Below, one piece after another: positions 16,761 to 24,338 of a stretch of 64,000 nt of DNA. How positions within the stretch are numbered: the stretch's first letter is position 1; every line of letters begins with the position of its first letter. The position numbers were made by a program, and so were the translations under genes. This stretch comes from SSF14 sp046331245 (GTDB lineage Bacteria > Actinomycetota > Acidimicrobiia > Acidimicrobiales > Microtrichaceae), in NCBI GenBank assembly GCA_046331245.1, contig JAXLRH010000004.1, positions 255,913 to 319,912 on the forward strand, written 5' to 3'. The notes under the pieces were generated by a model. It made no database searches and had not been told where the DNA came from. It saw nothing but the letters and a program-made list of their open reading frames with translations.

Positions 16761-18422
16761 ATGACCACCTCCATCCGCCTGCGACCGTGGCAGAAGGACG
16801 CACTGGAGAAGCTGCTCGCCGCCGACGCCGAGGACTTCCTGGCCGTCGCCACGCCCGGCGCCGGCAAGACCACGTTCGCCCTCACCGCTGCGGCCCATCA
16901 CCTGGCCGATCGGTCGTGTCGCGCGCTCGTGGTCGTGGCGCCCACCCAGCACCTCAAGCTGCAGTGGGCCGAGGCGGCGCACCGTCTGGGGCTTCATCTC
17001 GACCACGACTGGTCGGCGCGCGACGGTGCGTTCCCGCCGGACATGCACGGCGTGGTCACCACCTACCAGCAGGTGGCCACCTCGGCCGCAGCGCTCCGCA
17101 CGTTGTCGGCGAACGCGTTCGTGATCCTCGACGAGGTGCACCACGCGGGCGACGACAAGTCGTGGGGCGAGAGCGTGCTCACGGCGTTCGAGCCGGCCCG
17201 CCGTCGCCTCGCGCTGTCGGGAACGCCCTTCCGTTCCGACACGTCGGCCATCCCGTTCGTGGCGTATCACCTCGACGAGGCCCGCCCCGACTTCGAGTAC
17301 GGCTACGGCGACGCGCTCACCGACGGTCGCGTCGTCCGCCCCGTCTACTTCCCGGCGTTCGGCGGGCACATGGAGTGGGTGGCGCCCGACGGCTCGGAGT
17401 TCTCCGCGAGCTTCGACGACGCCCTCGACTTCCAGCGCGCCAACCAGCGGCTCCGCACGGCCCTGTCGCTCGAGGGGCAGTGGCTCCCGAAGGTGCTGGC
17501 CGAGGCGCACGCCCAGCTGCTCGGCATCCGTCGCACCCACCCGACGGCGGGTGGCCTGGTGATCGCGATGGACCAGGAGCACGCGCAGGGCATCGCCGAT
17601 CTGATGCGCAAGCGGTTCGGCGTGTCGCCCACCGTCGCAGTGTCCGACGACCCGATGGCGTCGGCCAAGATCCACCGGTTCTCGTCGTCGACCGATCCGT
17701 GGATCATCGCGGTGCGGATGGTGTCGGAGGGCGTCGACATCCCGCGTCTGCGCATCGGCGTGTTCGCCACGAACACCACCACCGAGCTGTTCTTCCGTCA
17801 GGCGGTGGGTCGACTCGTGCGTTGGACGCGCGGCGTTCGCTCGCAGAAGGCGTTCCTGTTCATCCCAGACGACCCGCGGCTGCGGCGTTGGGCCACGGGC
17901 ATCGCCGAGCAGCGCCGGCACTCACTCGCCCGTCGCGAACGCGACGACGAGTTCGCCGGCCGGTTCGAGGAGGGCGGGCTCGACGACCGTGCCGCGATGG
18001 AGGCGGCCGACGCCGATCTCGAGCAGATGTCGCTGTTCGCGGTGATCTCGGCCGTGGCCACCGACGAGTCGCGGCTCACCGAGTCGATCTTCAGCGACGC
18101 GCATCCCGACCACTGGGACGACGACGACGTCGACACCGAGGCCGACGCCGCCCTGGAGGTCCGCCTCGCGGTGCCGCCGCCGCCGGGTGCGTCCGCGGCC
18201 GGGGCCGACGGGACGGGCAAGACGCGCAAGCAGCTCAAGCTCGAGCTGCGCGACGCGAACGCCGAGCTGGTGCGCGAGCTCGTGCGGTTCAGCCGGCTCG
18301 ACCACCGGGCCGTGAACCAGGAGCTCAACCGGCTCGCCGGCCTCCGCAAGGTGACCGAGGCGACCGTCGAGCAGCTGCAGGTGCGGCTCGACCTCGGCAA
18401 TCGCTGGCTGCGGAAGCTCTGA
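16761..18422 (+). CDS. superfamily 2 DEAD/DEAH-type helicase
   Basis: An ATP-dependent nucleic-acid helicase of about 553 aa. Motifs in order: I (ATPGAGKTTFAL), Ia (VVVAPTQHLKLQW), II (VILDEVHHAGDD), III (LALSGTPFRSD), V (RMVSEGVDIPRLRIGVF) and VI (FRQAVGRLVRW). After the two RecA domains, a C-terminal acidic stretch and a basic coiled coil (about residues 480-550) follow. Similar stand-alone proteins are common in actinobacteria with undefined roles in DNA repair. ATG 16761 is chosen since the earlier ATG 16749 overlaps the predicted -10 box. Confidence 0.85.
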   Translation: MTTSIRLRPWQKDALEKLLAADAEDFLAVATPGAGKTTFALTAAAHHLADRSCRALVVVAPTQHLKLQWAEAAHRLGLHLDHDWSARDGAFPPDMHGVVTTYQQVATSAAALRTLSANAFVILDEVHHAGDDKSWGESVLTAFEPARRRLALSGTPFRSDTSAIPFVAYHLDEARPDFEYGYGDALTDGRVVRPVYFPAFGGHMEWVAPDGSEFSASFDDALDFQRANQRLRTALSLEGQWLPKVLAEAHAQLLGIRRTHPTAGGLVIAMDQEHAQGIADLMRKRFGVSPTVAVSDDPMASAKIHRFSSSTDPWIIAVRMVSEGVDIPRLRIGVFATNTTTELFFRQAVGRLVRWTRGVRSQKAFLFIPDDPRLRRWATGIAEQRRHSLARRERDDEFAGRFEEGGLDDRAAMEAADADLEQMSLFAVISAVATDESRLTESIFSDAHPDHWDDDDVDTEADAALEVRLAVPPPPGASAAGADGTGKTRKQLKLELRDANAELVRELVRFSRLDHRAVNQELNRLAGLRKVTEATVEQLQVRLDLGNRWLRKL

Positions 18423-18452
18423 GCTCCGGCAGCCGGCCGAGCCGCCGTTCGC

Positions 18453-18629
18453 CTAGCAGTACCAGAGCACCTCGCCCGGCTCACCGAGCGCGGTCTCGCC
18501 GATGCGCGGCACGTGGTGAACGCGCTCGCTCGCCCAATCGCGTCGGAAGGCCGTGGCGAGCCCGGCGAGGGCCGCCATCAACATGGCGTTGCGGACCGAG
18601 TGGTGGTCCCGCTTCGTCGTCCCGCTCAT
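18453..18629 (-). CDS. small protein, 58 aa, unknown
   Basis: A short open frame in the 340-nt gap between the helicase stop and merR. It begins MSGTTKRDHHSVRNAMLMAA, runs through a short hydrophobic helix and a basic part (AFRRDWASERVHHVPRIGET), and ends LGEPGEVLWYC. The ATG at 18629 has AGGGG about 8 nt upstream on the minus strand. The frame is G+C-rich at third positions as in real genes here. No family recognised. Apart from this and the merR promoter, I see nothing else in the gap. Confidence 0.4.
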   Translation of the reverse strand: MSGTTKRDHHSVRNAMLMAALAGLATAFRRDWASERVHHVPRIGETALGEPGEVLWYC

Positions 18630-18723
18630 CTCATCCCCTTCCCGGCGACGCTGCGTGCCGCCCCAGGGTTCTCACTGGTACAGATCACATCGACCGGTTT
18701 CAAGGGAAATCCAGGCGATGTCC

Positions 18724-18755
18724 TTGACCCTGGACCAAGGTCCGGGGTCTACGGT
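18724..18755 (+). promoter_or_regulatory. MerR-type promoter with stretched spacer
   Basis: The -35 TTGACC (18724-18729) and -10 TACGGT (18750-18755) are separated by 20 bp, longer than the usual 17. The spacer is filled by an inverted repeat with arms GACCCTGGACC and GGTCCGGGGTC around AA (10 of 11 pairs). This is the hallmark of promoters activated by MerR-family proteins. The ATG of merR lies 7 nt after the -10, so the regulator probably controls its own operon. Confidence 0.8.
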
Positions 18756-18762
18756 TCGCCGC

Positions 18763-19167
18763 ATGGACCTGCACACGGGTGACGACCTCATGATCGGGCA
18801 GCTCGCCGATGCCGCCGGCGTCAGCGTCGAGACCGTCCGGTACTACGAGCGGCGGGGGCTGCTCGCCGAGCCGAACCGCTCCGCGTCGGGGTACCGGCTG
18901 TACGGCTCGGCCGACCTCGAGCGCCTCCGGTTCCTCCTGCGGGCGAAGGATCTGGGCTTCACGCTGGCGGAGATCGGCGAGCTGTTCGCCGCGGCGGCGA
19001 CGCACTCGACGGCCGACGTGTCGGCGGCGGTGCACGCGAAGCTCGATGCCATCGACGCGCAGCTCGCCGACCTCGCCCGCACGCGCTGCCGGCTCCGGCA
19101 GCTCGTGGAGCTGTGCGACCACGGCGACGGTGCGGCGTGCCTGCAGCTCCGGTTGGTGGCGTCGTGA
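18763..19167 (+). CDS. MerR-family regulator, CueR-like monovalent metal sensor
   Basis: A 134-aa regulator. The N-terminal winged helix is canonical (MIGQLADAAGVSVETVRYYE, RRGLLAEPNRSASGYRLYG), followed by the dimerisation helix. The C-terminal loop has two Cys eight positions apart (ELCDHGDGAACLQL), the spacing of the CueR/HmrR metal site. A Ser occurs at the HSxADV segment where CueR has its +1-metal Ser77. I therefore infer a Cu(I)/Ag(I)-type sensor; redox sensing is an alternative. It overlaps the thioredoxin gene by 4 nt (GTGA). Confidence 0.85.
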   Translation: MDLHTGDDLMIGQLADAAGVSVETVRYYERRGLLAEPNRSASGYRLYGSADLERLRFLLRAKDLGFTLAEIGELFAAAATHSTADVSAAVHAKLDAIDAQLADLARTRCRLRQLVELCDHGDGAACLQLRLVAS

Positions 19168-19505
19168 GCGCGCTGGTCGTGTCGAGCGACGTCGTCGAGC
19201 TGATCGCCGCGTCGGACCGTCCGCTCCTCCTCGAGTTCGGCGCCGACTGGTGTCCGCCGTGTCACGCGATCGAGCCGATCCTCGCCGAGATCGCCGAGGA
19301 GCACCGCGACGCGATCGACGTGCGCACGGTCGACGTCGACCGCGTGCCCGACCTGGTGGTGCGGTGGAGCATCGTGTCCGCGCCCACGCTGCTGCTGTTC
19401 GTGGAGGGCGAGCCGGTGCTCCGTCTGGTCGGGGCCCGTCCGAAGGCCGCGCTCCTGGAGGCGCTCGCCCCGTTCCTCCGACCGACCGGCGTCGGCTTGT
19501 GCTGA
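19164..19505 (+). CDS. thioredoxin-like protein
   Basis: A 113-aa protein with a thioredoxin fold and an unusual WCPPC active site (LLEFGADWCPPCHAIEPILA), followed by VRTVDVDRVPDLVVRWSIVS and the cis-Pro motif SAPTLLLFVEGEPVLRLVGA. There is no signal peptide, so it is cytoplasmic. The GTG start overlaps the merR stop, so it is the co-transcribed target of the MerR regulator. It may relieve thiol damage by copper or silver, but that is inference. Confidence 0.9.
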   Translation: MSALVVSSDVVELIAASDRPLLLEFGADWCPPCHAIEPILAEIAEEHRDAIDVRTVDVDRVPDLVVRWSIVSAPTLLLFVEGEPVLRLVGARPKAALLEALAPFLRPTGVGLC

Positions 19506-19532
19506 CCGGCGGTCAACGGGAACACTTCACCG

Positions 19533-21029
19533 ATGGCAGAGCCCGAAGGCCGCACGCCCACGTCCGCCGGTGTCGACGTCTCGGCGGCAGCGCTGCGGGT
19601 CTTCCCCAAGCACCTCCTGCCGGCGAAGCGGAGTGAGATCGCGCGCCGCGCCGCCCAGATCGGGTGGGTGACGGCGAAGCACTTCACGCCGCTCGCCGTC
19701 CGCTCGGCGCGCGACCGCGAGCTCGCCCCCGACGCGTTCGCTCGACCGCTGCGCCTCACGTTCGAAGAGCTCGGCACCACGTTCATGAAGTTCGGCCAGC
19801 TCGTGAGCTCGTCGCCCGGCGTGTTCGGCGAGGACGTGGCGGCGGAGTTCCGCTCCTGCCTCGACACGGGCTCGGTGGTGCCGTTCGACGAGGTGCGGCG
19901 CACGGTCGAGGCCGAGCTGGGCATGCATCTCGACGAGGCGTTCTCGTTCTTCGACCCCGAGCCGTTGGGCCGGGCGTCGATCGCGGTAGTCCACCGAGCG
20001 ACCCTGCACGACGGCACCGACGTCGCGGTCAAGGTGCTGCGACCGGGCATCGAGAAGCGCGTCTCGATCGACATGGACCTGTTCGAGCCGATGCTGGCGA
20101 TCATCGCCCGCACCACCGGTGAGTACGCCGCCGGTCAGCTCGTGCAGATGTTCGACGGGTTCCGCATGCAGCTCGGCGAGGAGCTCGACCTGCGCAACGA
20201 GGCGCGTGCGATCCAGCACATGCAGAAGCTGCTGAAGGTGGTGGACCTCCCGCTCGTCACCGTGCCCGAGGTGTACCCCGAGTTCAGCGCCGCCCGGGTG
20301 TTGACCATGCAGTTCCTCGACGGCGTGCCGGTGGACGACCTGTCGCGGATCGAGTCGTACGGCTTCGACCCGGCGCCGGTCGTGGCGCAGACGGTCAAGG
20401 GCTTCCTCATGACGACGGTGCGCTGGGGCTTCTTCCACGGCGACGTGCACGCCGGCAACCTGCTGCTCCTGCCCGACGGCCGCATCGGCGTGATCGACTG
20501 GGGCATCGTCGGCCGCCTCGACCACGACACCCACATGTTCTTCCGCCGCATCGTCGAGGCCGCGCTGGGCGACGAGGACGCGTGGAGCGACATCGCCGCG
20601 CACACGATCAAGCAGTACGGCGCGGTGCTCGAGCAGGGCATGAACATGAACCACGAGGACCTCACCGTGTTCATGAAGATGATGCTGGAGCCGCTGTTGA
20701 AGGCGCCGTTCGGCGAGGTGTCGCTCGTGGAGATCCTCAACGCGCCGCAGGCGAAGGTGGCGGAGGCGAAGGGCATCGAGGTGGAGAACCGCTCGTTGCG
20801 GGCGATCTACAAGCGCTTCAGCGAGCAGCGGAAGCTGCGACTGCTGGCGGAGGCCGAGGGCATCTACGAGTCGGAGTTCGAGCGGGGCATGTTCCTGCTG
20901 ACGAAGGCGCTCATGTACTTCGAGCGCTACGGGAAGATGTACATGTCCGACGTGGGCATCTTCCACGACGAGGCGTTCTTCCGTGCGGCGCTGGCCGCCG
21001 ACGGGCCCGGGGGAACGAAGGCAAGTTAG
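19533..21029 (+). CDS. AarF/ABC1/UbiB-family kinase-like protein
   Basis: A 498-aa atypical kinase of the UbiB family, linked to isoprenoid lipid and quinone biology. The KxGQ motif (FMKFGQLVSSSPGVFG), a variant of the Ala-rich loop (GRASIAVVHRATLHDG), the ATP Lys (DVAVKVLRPGIEKR), the catalytic loop HGDVHAGNLLLL and the metal Asp IDWGIVGRLD are all visible. No C-terminal TM pair is obvious. Unlike some actinobacterial pairs, no neighbouring quinone gene is present. A TetR operator lies between this gene and the next. Confidence 0.9.
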   Translation: MAEPEGRTPTSAGVDVSAAALRVFPKHLLPAKRSEIARRAAQIGWVTAKHFTPLAVRSARDRELAPDAFARPLRLTFEELGTTFMKFGQLVSSSPGVFGEDVAAEFRSCLDTGSVVPFDEVRRTVEAELGMHLDEAFSFFDPEPLGRASIAVVHRATLHDGTDVAVKVLRPGIEKRVSIDMDLFEPMLAIIARTTGEYAAGQLVQMFDGFRMQLGEELDLRNEARAIQHMQKLLKVVDLPLVTVPEVYPEFSAARVLTMQFLDGVPVDDLSRIESYGFDPAPVVAQTVKGFLMTTVRWGFFHGDVHAGNLLLLPDGRIGVIDWGIVGRLDHDTHMFFRRIVEAALGDEDAWSDIAAHTIKQYGAVLEQGMNMNHEDLTVFMKMMLEPLLKAPFGEVSLVEILNAPQAKVAEAKGIEVENRSLRAIYKRFSEQRKLRLLAEAEGIYESEFERGMFLLTKALMYFERYGKMYMSDVGIFHDEAFFRAALAADGPGGTKAS

Positions 21030-21051
21030 AAAGTGACTTGTCACTAACTAA
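21026..21051. promoter_or_regulatory. TetR operator upstream of tetR-sterol desaturase
   Basis: The core AGTGAC-TT-GTCACT is a perfect 6-bp inverted repeat, flanked by symmetrical TTAG and CTAA. It overlaps the likely -35 (TTGTCA, 21039-21044) of a promoter whose -10 is TATGGT (21061-21066, 16-bp spacer). The ATG of tetR follows 6 nt later, so autorepression is likely. Confidence 0.7.
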
Positions 21052-21072
21052 GTTCTCCCGTATGGTCACTCC

Positions 21073-21711
21073 ATGGCCACGGTCACCACACGTCCCGACA
21101 CGAACGTCCGGACTGCGCCCCCACGCCGGACGCAGCAGGAACGGCGCGAGACCACGCGCTCGGCGCTGCTCGCCGCCGCCCTCGACCAGCTGATGCAGTC
21201 GGGCCTCGCCGGCTTCACCACCACCGAGGTGTGCCGCCGCGCCGGGCTCAGCCAGGGCGCCCTGTTCAAGCACTTCGACACCAAGGCCGACCTCCTCGCC
21301 GCCGTCATCGAGCACCTCTTCGAGGAGCTGCGCGGCGACTACGAGGCGGCGTTCTCCGCCCTCACCGACGACCAGCGCTCGGCGGCCTCCGGGGTGGGGC
21401 TGCTGTGGGAGCAGATGCTCGACCCCCGTCTCGCGGCGGCGTTCGAGCTCTACACGGCCGCCCGCACCGACGCCGTGCTGCAGGCGGCGCTCGCGTCCGT
21501 CGTGTCGGCGCACGTCGACCGCATCCACGAGCTCGCCGCCTCGGTGCTTCCCCACGTCGACGCCGAGCGCCGGGTGCTCGCCGTCGAGGTCGCGCTGGCG
21601 GCGATGCAGGGGCTCGTCATCAACCAGATGGCCGTGCCCGACGCCGCCCAGCTCGCACGGGCCCGCGCCACCCTCGACACCCTCACCGTCGCACTCCTGG
21701 GAGACAACTGA
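21073..21711 (+). CDS. TetR-family transcriptional regulator
   Basis: A 212-aa repressor. The N-terminal helix-turn-helix is typical: RRETTRSALLAAALDQLMQS, GLAGFTTTEVCRRAGLSQGA and LFKHFDTKADLLAAVIEHLF. The C-terminal ligand domain is helical. The leaderless start at 21073 follows its own operator. The stop overlaps the sterol-desaturase start by one base (TGATG), so the two form one autoregulated unit and the ligand is likely related to the desaturase substrate. Confidence 0.9.
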   Translation: MATVTTRPDTNVRTAPPRRTQQERRETTRSALLAAALDQLMQSGLAGFTTTEVCRRAGLSQGALFKHFDTKADLLAAVIEHLFEELRGDYEAAFSALTDDQRSAASGVGLLWEQMLDPRLAAAFELYTAARTDAVLQAALASVVSAHVDRIHELAASVLPHVDAERRVLAVEVALAAMQGLVINQMAVPDAAQLARARATLDTLTVALLGDN

Positions 21712-22601
21712 TGGACGACCTGCTCAATCCGGCGGTGCTGGCGGTGCCGCTCTACCTCGTGATGATCGGCTGGGAGGTGCGCGCGCTGCGCTCGATGAAG
21801 GCCCAGGGCCGCGACGTGCTCGGGTACGACCGGCGCGACACGCGGGCCAGCCTCCTCATCGGCCTGGTGTCGCTCGCGACCGTGGGCGCCCTCGACTACG
21901 TCGTGAAGCTCCTGTCGGAGTGGCTGTGGCACTACCGCATCACCGACCTCGGCAACGGCGTGCTCGGATGGGTCGTCGCCCTCATCGGGTGGGACTTCGC
22001 GTACTACTGGCTGCACCGCGTCGAGCACGAGTCGCGCATCCTGTGGTCGGCCCACGTCAACCACCACTCGAGCGAGTTCTACAACCTGTCCACCGCGCTC
22101 CGGCAGCCGTGGACGCCGGTCGTGCTCATCCTCTTCTTCCCGCCGCTGGCGCTCATCGGCGTCCGCCCGTGGATGATCATGGTGTCGGGCGGGTTCAACC
22201 TCGTGTACCAGTTCTGGATCCACACCGAGGCGGTCGGCAAGCTGCCCGCGTGGTTCGAGTACGTGTTCAACACGCCGTCGCACCACCGGGTGCACCACGG
22301 AAGCCAGCAGCAGTACCTCGACCGCAACCACGGCGGCGTGCTCATCATCTGGGATCGCCTCTTCGGCACCTTCGAGCCGGAGGGCGAGCGGGTTCGCTAC
22401 GGCCTCACCAAGAACATCGACACGTTCAACCTCTGGAAGATCTTCGACCACGAGCTCGTGGCGATCGGGCATGACGTCGCCTCGGCCACGCGGTGGCGCG
22501 ACCGCTTCGGCTACGTGTTCGCCGGCCCGGGCTGGCGACCGGCCGCGGCAACGCCGGTAGGGTGGCACGATGGCGCCGCGACCGAATTGGCTGAACGCTG
22601 A
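21711..22601 (+). CDS. sterol desaturase / fatty acid hydroxylase family membrane protein
   Basis: A di-iron integral membrane oxygenase, 296 aa with about four TM segments. The histidine clusters are complete: YYWLHRVEHES, SAHVNHHSSEF, HTEAVGKL and SHHRVHHGSQQQYLDRNHGG. The family hydroxylates or desaturates sterols, carotenoids or lipids; the substrate is not determinable here. It is co-translated with tetR. Its last 32 nt overlap the start of the marR gene, whose promoter therefore lies inside this coding region. Confidence 0.88.
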   Translation: MDDLLNPAVLAVPLYLVMIGWEVRALRSMKAQGRDVLGYDRRDTRASLLIGLVSLATVGALDYVVKLLSEWLWHYRITDLGNGVLGWVVALIGWDFAYYWLHRVEHESRILWSAHVNHHSSEFYNLSTALRQPWTPVVLILFFPPLALIGVRPWMIMVSGGFNLVYQFWIHTEAVGKLPAWFEYVFNTPSHHRVHHGSQQQYLDRNHGGVLIIWDRLFGTFEPEGERVRYGLTKNIDTFNLWKIFDHELVAIGHDVASATRWRDRFGYVFAGPGWRPAAATPVGWHDGAATELAER

Positions 22602-23034
22602 CGAACAGGCGACGTGGAGGTCCTATCTCCTCACGACGCAGCTCGTCGACGAGTCCCTCGACCGTCAGCTCCAGCGCGACGCGGGCATCCCGCACGCGTA
22701 CTACGGCATCCTCGTCAGCCTCTCGGAGTCGGACGACGCGCGAATGCGGATGAGCGACCTCGCGTCGAGGTTGCGCTACTCCCAGAGCCGCATGACGCAC
22801 GCGGTGAACAGCCTCGAGGCGAAGGGCTGGGTGCGGCGTGAGCGCAGCGACGTCGACCGTCGCGGTCAGTGGGCGGTGCTCACCCCCACCGGACGCGCGG
22901 CGCTCTCGGCGGCTGCGCCGGGCCATGTCGCGGAGGTGCGGCGCGTGGTGATCGACCGCCTGTCGACGGAACAGGTCACCCAGCTGCGCGACATCTGCGA
23001 CACGATCCTCGACGGCTTCGATCAGACGGGTTAG
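22570..23034 (+). CDS. MarR-family transcriptional regulator
   Basis: A 154-aa winged-helix repressor. Features: an N-terminal helix (WRSYLLTTQLVDESLDRQLQ), recognition helix region MSDLASRLRYSQSRMTHAVN and the wing with the conserved DxRG (RSDVDRRGQWAVLTPTGRAA). A TAGGGT box ends 6 nt before ATG 22570, so it is leaderless and embedded in the end of the upstream gene. Its targets are unknown. The 3' end converges on a glycosyltransferase with 4 nt overlap. Confidence 0.9.
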   Translation: MAPRPNWLNADEQATWRSYLLTTQLVDESLDRQLQRDAGIPHAYYGILVSLSESDDARMRMSDLASRLRYSQSRMTHAVNSLEAKGWVRRERSDVDRRGQWAVLTPTGRAALSAAAPGHVAEVRRVVIDRLSTEQVTQLRDICDTILDGFDQTG

Positions 23035-24338
23035 CGCTCCAGCGCGAACGCGGCGGCGATGCCCGCGGCGCCGTCCTCCCAGGACGGTGGACGGTACGAC
23101 GCCAGGGCGTCGCGGCGCTCGCGGTGGTAGTCGGCATCGGTGAGGTGACGCGCGATGAGCTCGACCAGCTCGTCGACGTCGTGCGGGTCGAAGTACTCGG
23201 CCCACTCGCCACCCGCCTCCGGCAGCGCGCCCCCGGTGGAGGAGAGCGTCGGGACGCCGTTGCCGAGCGCCTCGATCACCGGCGTGCCGAACCCTTCGTA
23301 GAACGCTGGCTGCACGGCGAGGAACGCGTGGCGGTACAGCGCGTCGAGCAGTCGGTCGTCCACCTTGTCGAGCCAGCGGAACCGGTCGTCGACCTGCTCC
23401 CGCGAACGCATCTCGGCCTGCAGCGCGTCGGTCATCCAGCCGGCCTTGCCGACGAGCACCAGCGCCAGGTCGTCGTGGTCGGCCCGGAGCCGCTCGTACG
23501 CCGCGATGAGCAGGCCCTGGTTCTTGCGCGGCTCGACCGTCGCGACGCTCAGGAGGTACCGGCCCGGCGGCGCCTCGACCGGGCGGGGGAGATCGTCGGC
23601 GGCGGGCTGGAAGTTGGCGCCCATCGTGATGACCGACGTCTCGAGCGGTCGGTGCAGCCCGAGGCGCTCGGCGAGGTCGATCACGTCGCGACGGCTGCAC
23701 TCCGAGATGCACACGAACTTCTCCGAGCGCCGCAGGTGCGCCTCGATGAACGTCGAGAAGAGGCGGATCTGGCCGGCGTCGAACCACTCGGGGAACTGCG
23801 TGGGCATGACGTCCGCGACGAGGGTCGCGGTGTGCACGCCGCGAGCGGCGAGCCAGCCGAGGAGCTCGTTGCGATGGGGGACGTTGTGCCAGGCCGCCTC
23901 GAGGTCGAAGAACCACGACTCGTCGGGCCACGTGTCGATACGTAGCGCAGCGTGCTCCGGCGGGTGGTTGCGGAGCCGGCGGCGTCGGGCCAGCTCCTCG
24001 CGCAGCGCATGGGCCGGGCGGGTGCGGACGAGGCGTCGGCCCGCGGCCTTGAGCGGGGCCGGCAGCGGATCGGTGAGTTGCGCGAGACGTGACCGCGTGC
24101 GCTGCGCCGGCGGCACGAACGTCGCGAGCCGATCCGCCTCCGCCGGGGTCAGACGACGGAACGTGCCGCACTCCTGGCACCAGCGAACGGGCACGTAGGT
24201 GACGTCGCCGTCGAGGCGTTGCAGGCGCGCGAGCAGCTCGCGGGTGTGCCGCTGGAAGCCCGTCACGTAGTCGACGGCGAGGGTGTGCGACACCTCGACC
24301 CAGACGGTGCGGTGGGTGGGGGAGGGGGAAGCCGTCAT
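23031..24338 (-). CDS. glycosyltransferase family 4-like
   Basis: A 435-aa GT-B retaining glycosyltransferase. The C-terminal donor domain is clear: LLSVATVEPRKNQGLLIAAY, LALVLVGKAGWMTD, and the EX7E-type motif AVQPAFYEGFGTPVIEALGN. The N-terminal acceptor domain is longer than usual and Arg-rich near residues 90-140. It overlaps the next upstream glycosyltransferase gene by 4 nt, so the two act in one cell-surface glycan or glycolipid operon. ATG 24338 is used because upstream residues do not look coding. Confidence 0.85.
   Translation of the reverse strand: MTASPSPTHRTVWVEVSHTLAVDYVTGFQRHTRELLARLQRLDGDVTYVPVRWCQECGTFRRLTPAEADRLATFVPPAQRTRSRLAQLTDPLPAPLKAAGRRLVRTRPAHALREELARRRRLRNHPPEHAALRIDTWPDESWFFDLEAAWHNVPHRNELLGWLAARGVHTATLVADVMPTQFPEWFDAGQIRLFSTFIEAHLRRSEKFVCISECSRRDVIDLAERLGLHRPLETSVITMGANFQPAADDLPRPVEAPPGRYLLSVATVEPRKNQGLLIAAYERLRADHDDLALVLVGKAGWMTDALQAEMRSREQVDDRFRWLDKVDDRLLDALYRHAFLAVQPAFYEGFGTPVIEALGNGVPTLSSTGGALPEAGGEWAEYFDPHDVDELVELIARHLTDADYHRERRDALASYRPPSWEDGAAGIAAAFALER

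Noticed and set aside
19503..19515. TGACCG-G-CGGTCA as an operator of the AarF gene
   Set aside because: Short, partly inside the end of the thioredoxin gene, and no promoter is visible next to it. Mentioned only as a weak relative of the P450 site.
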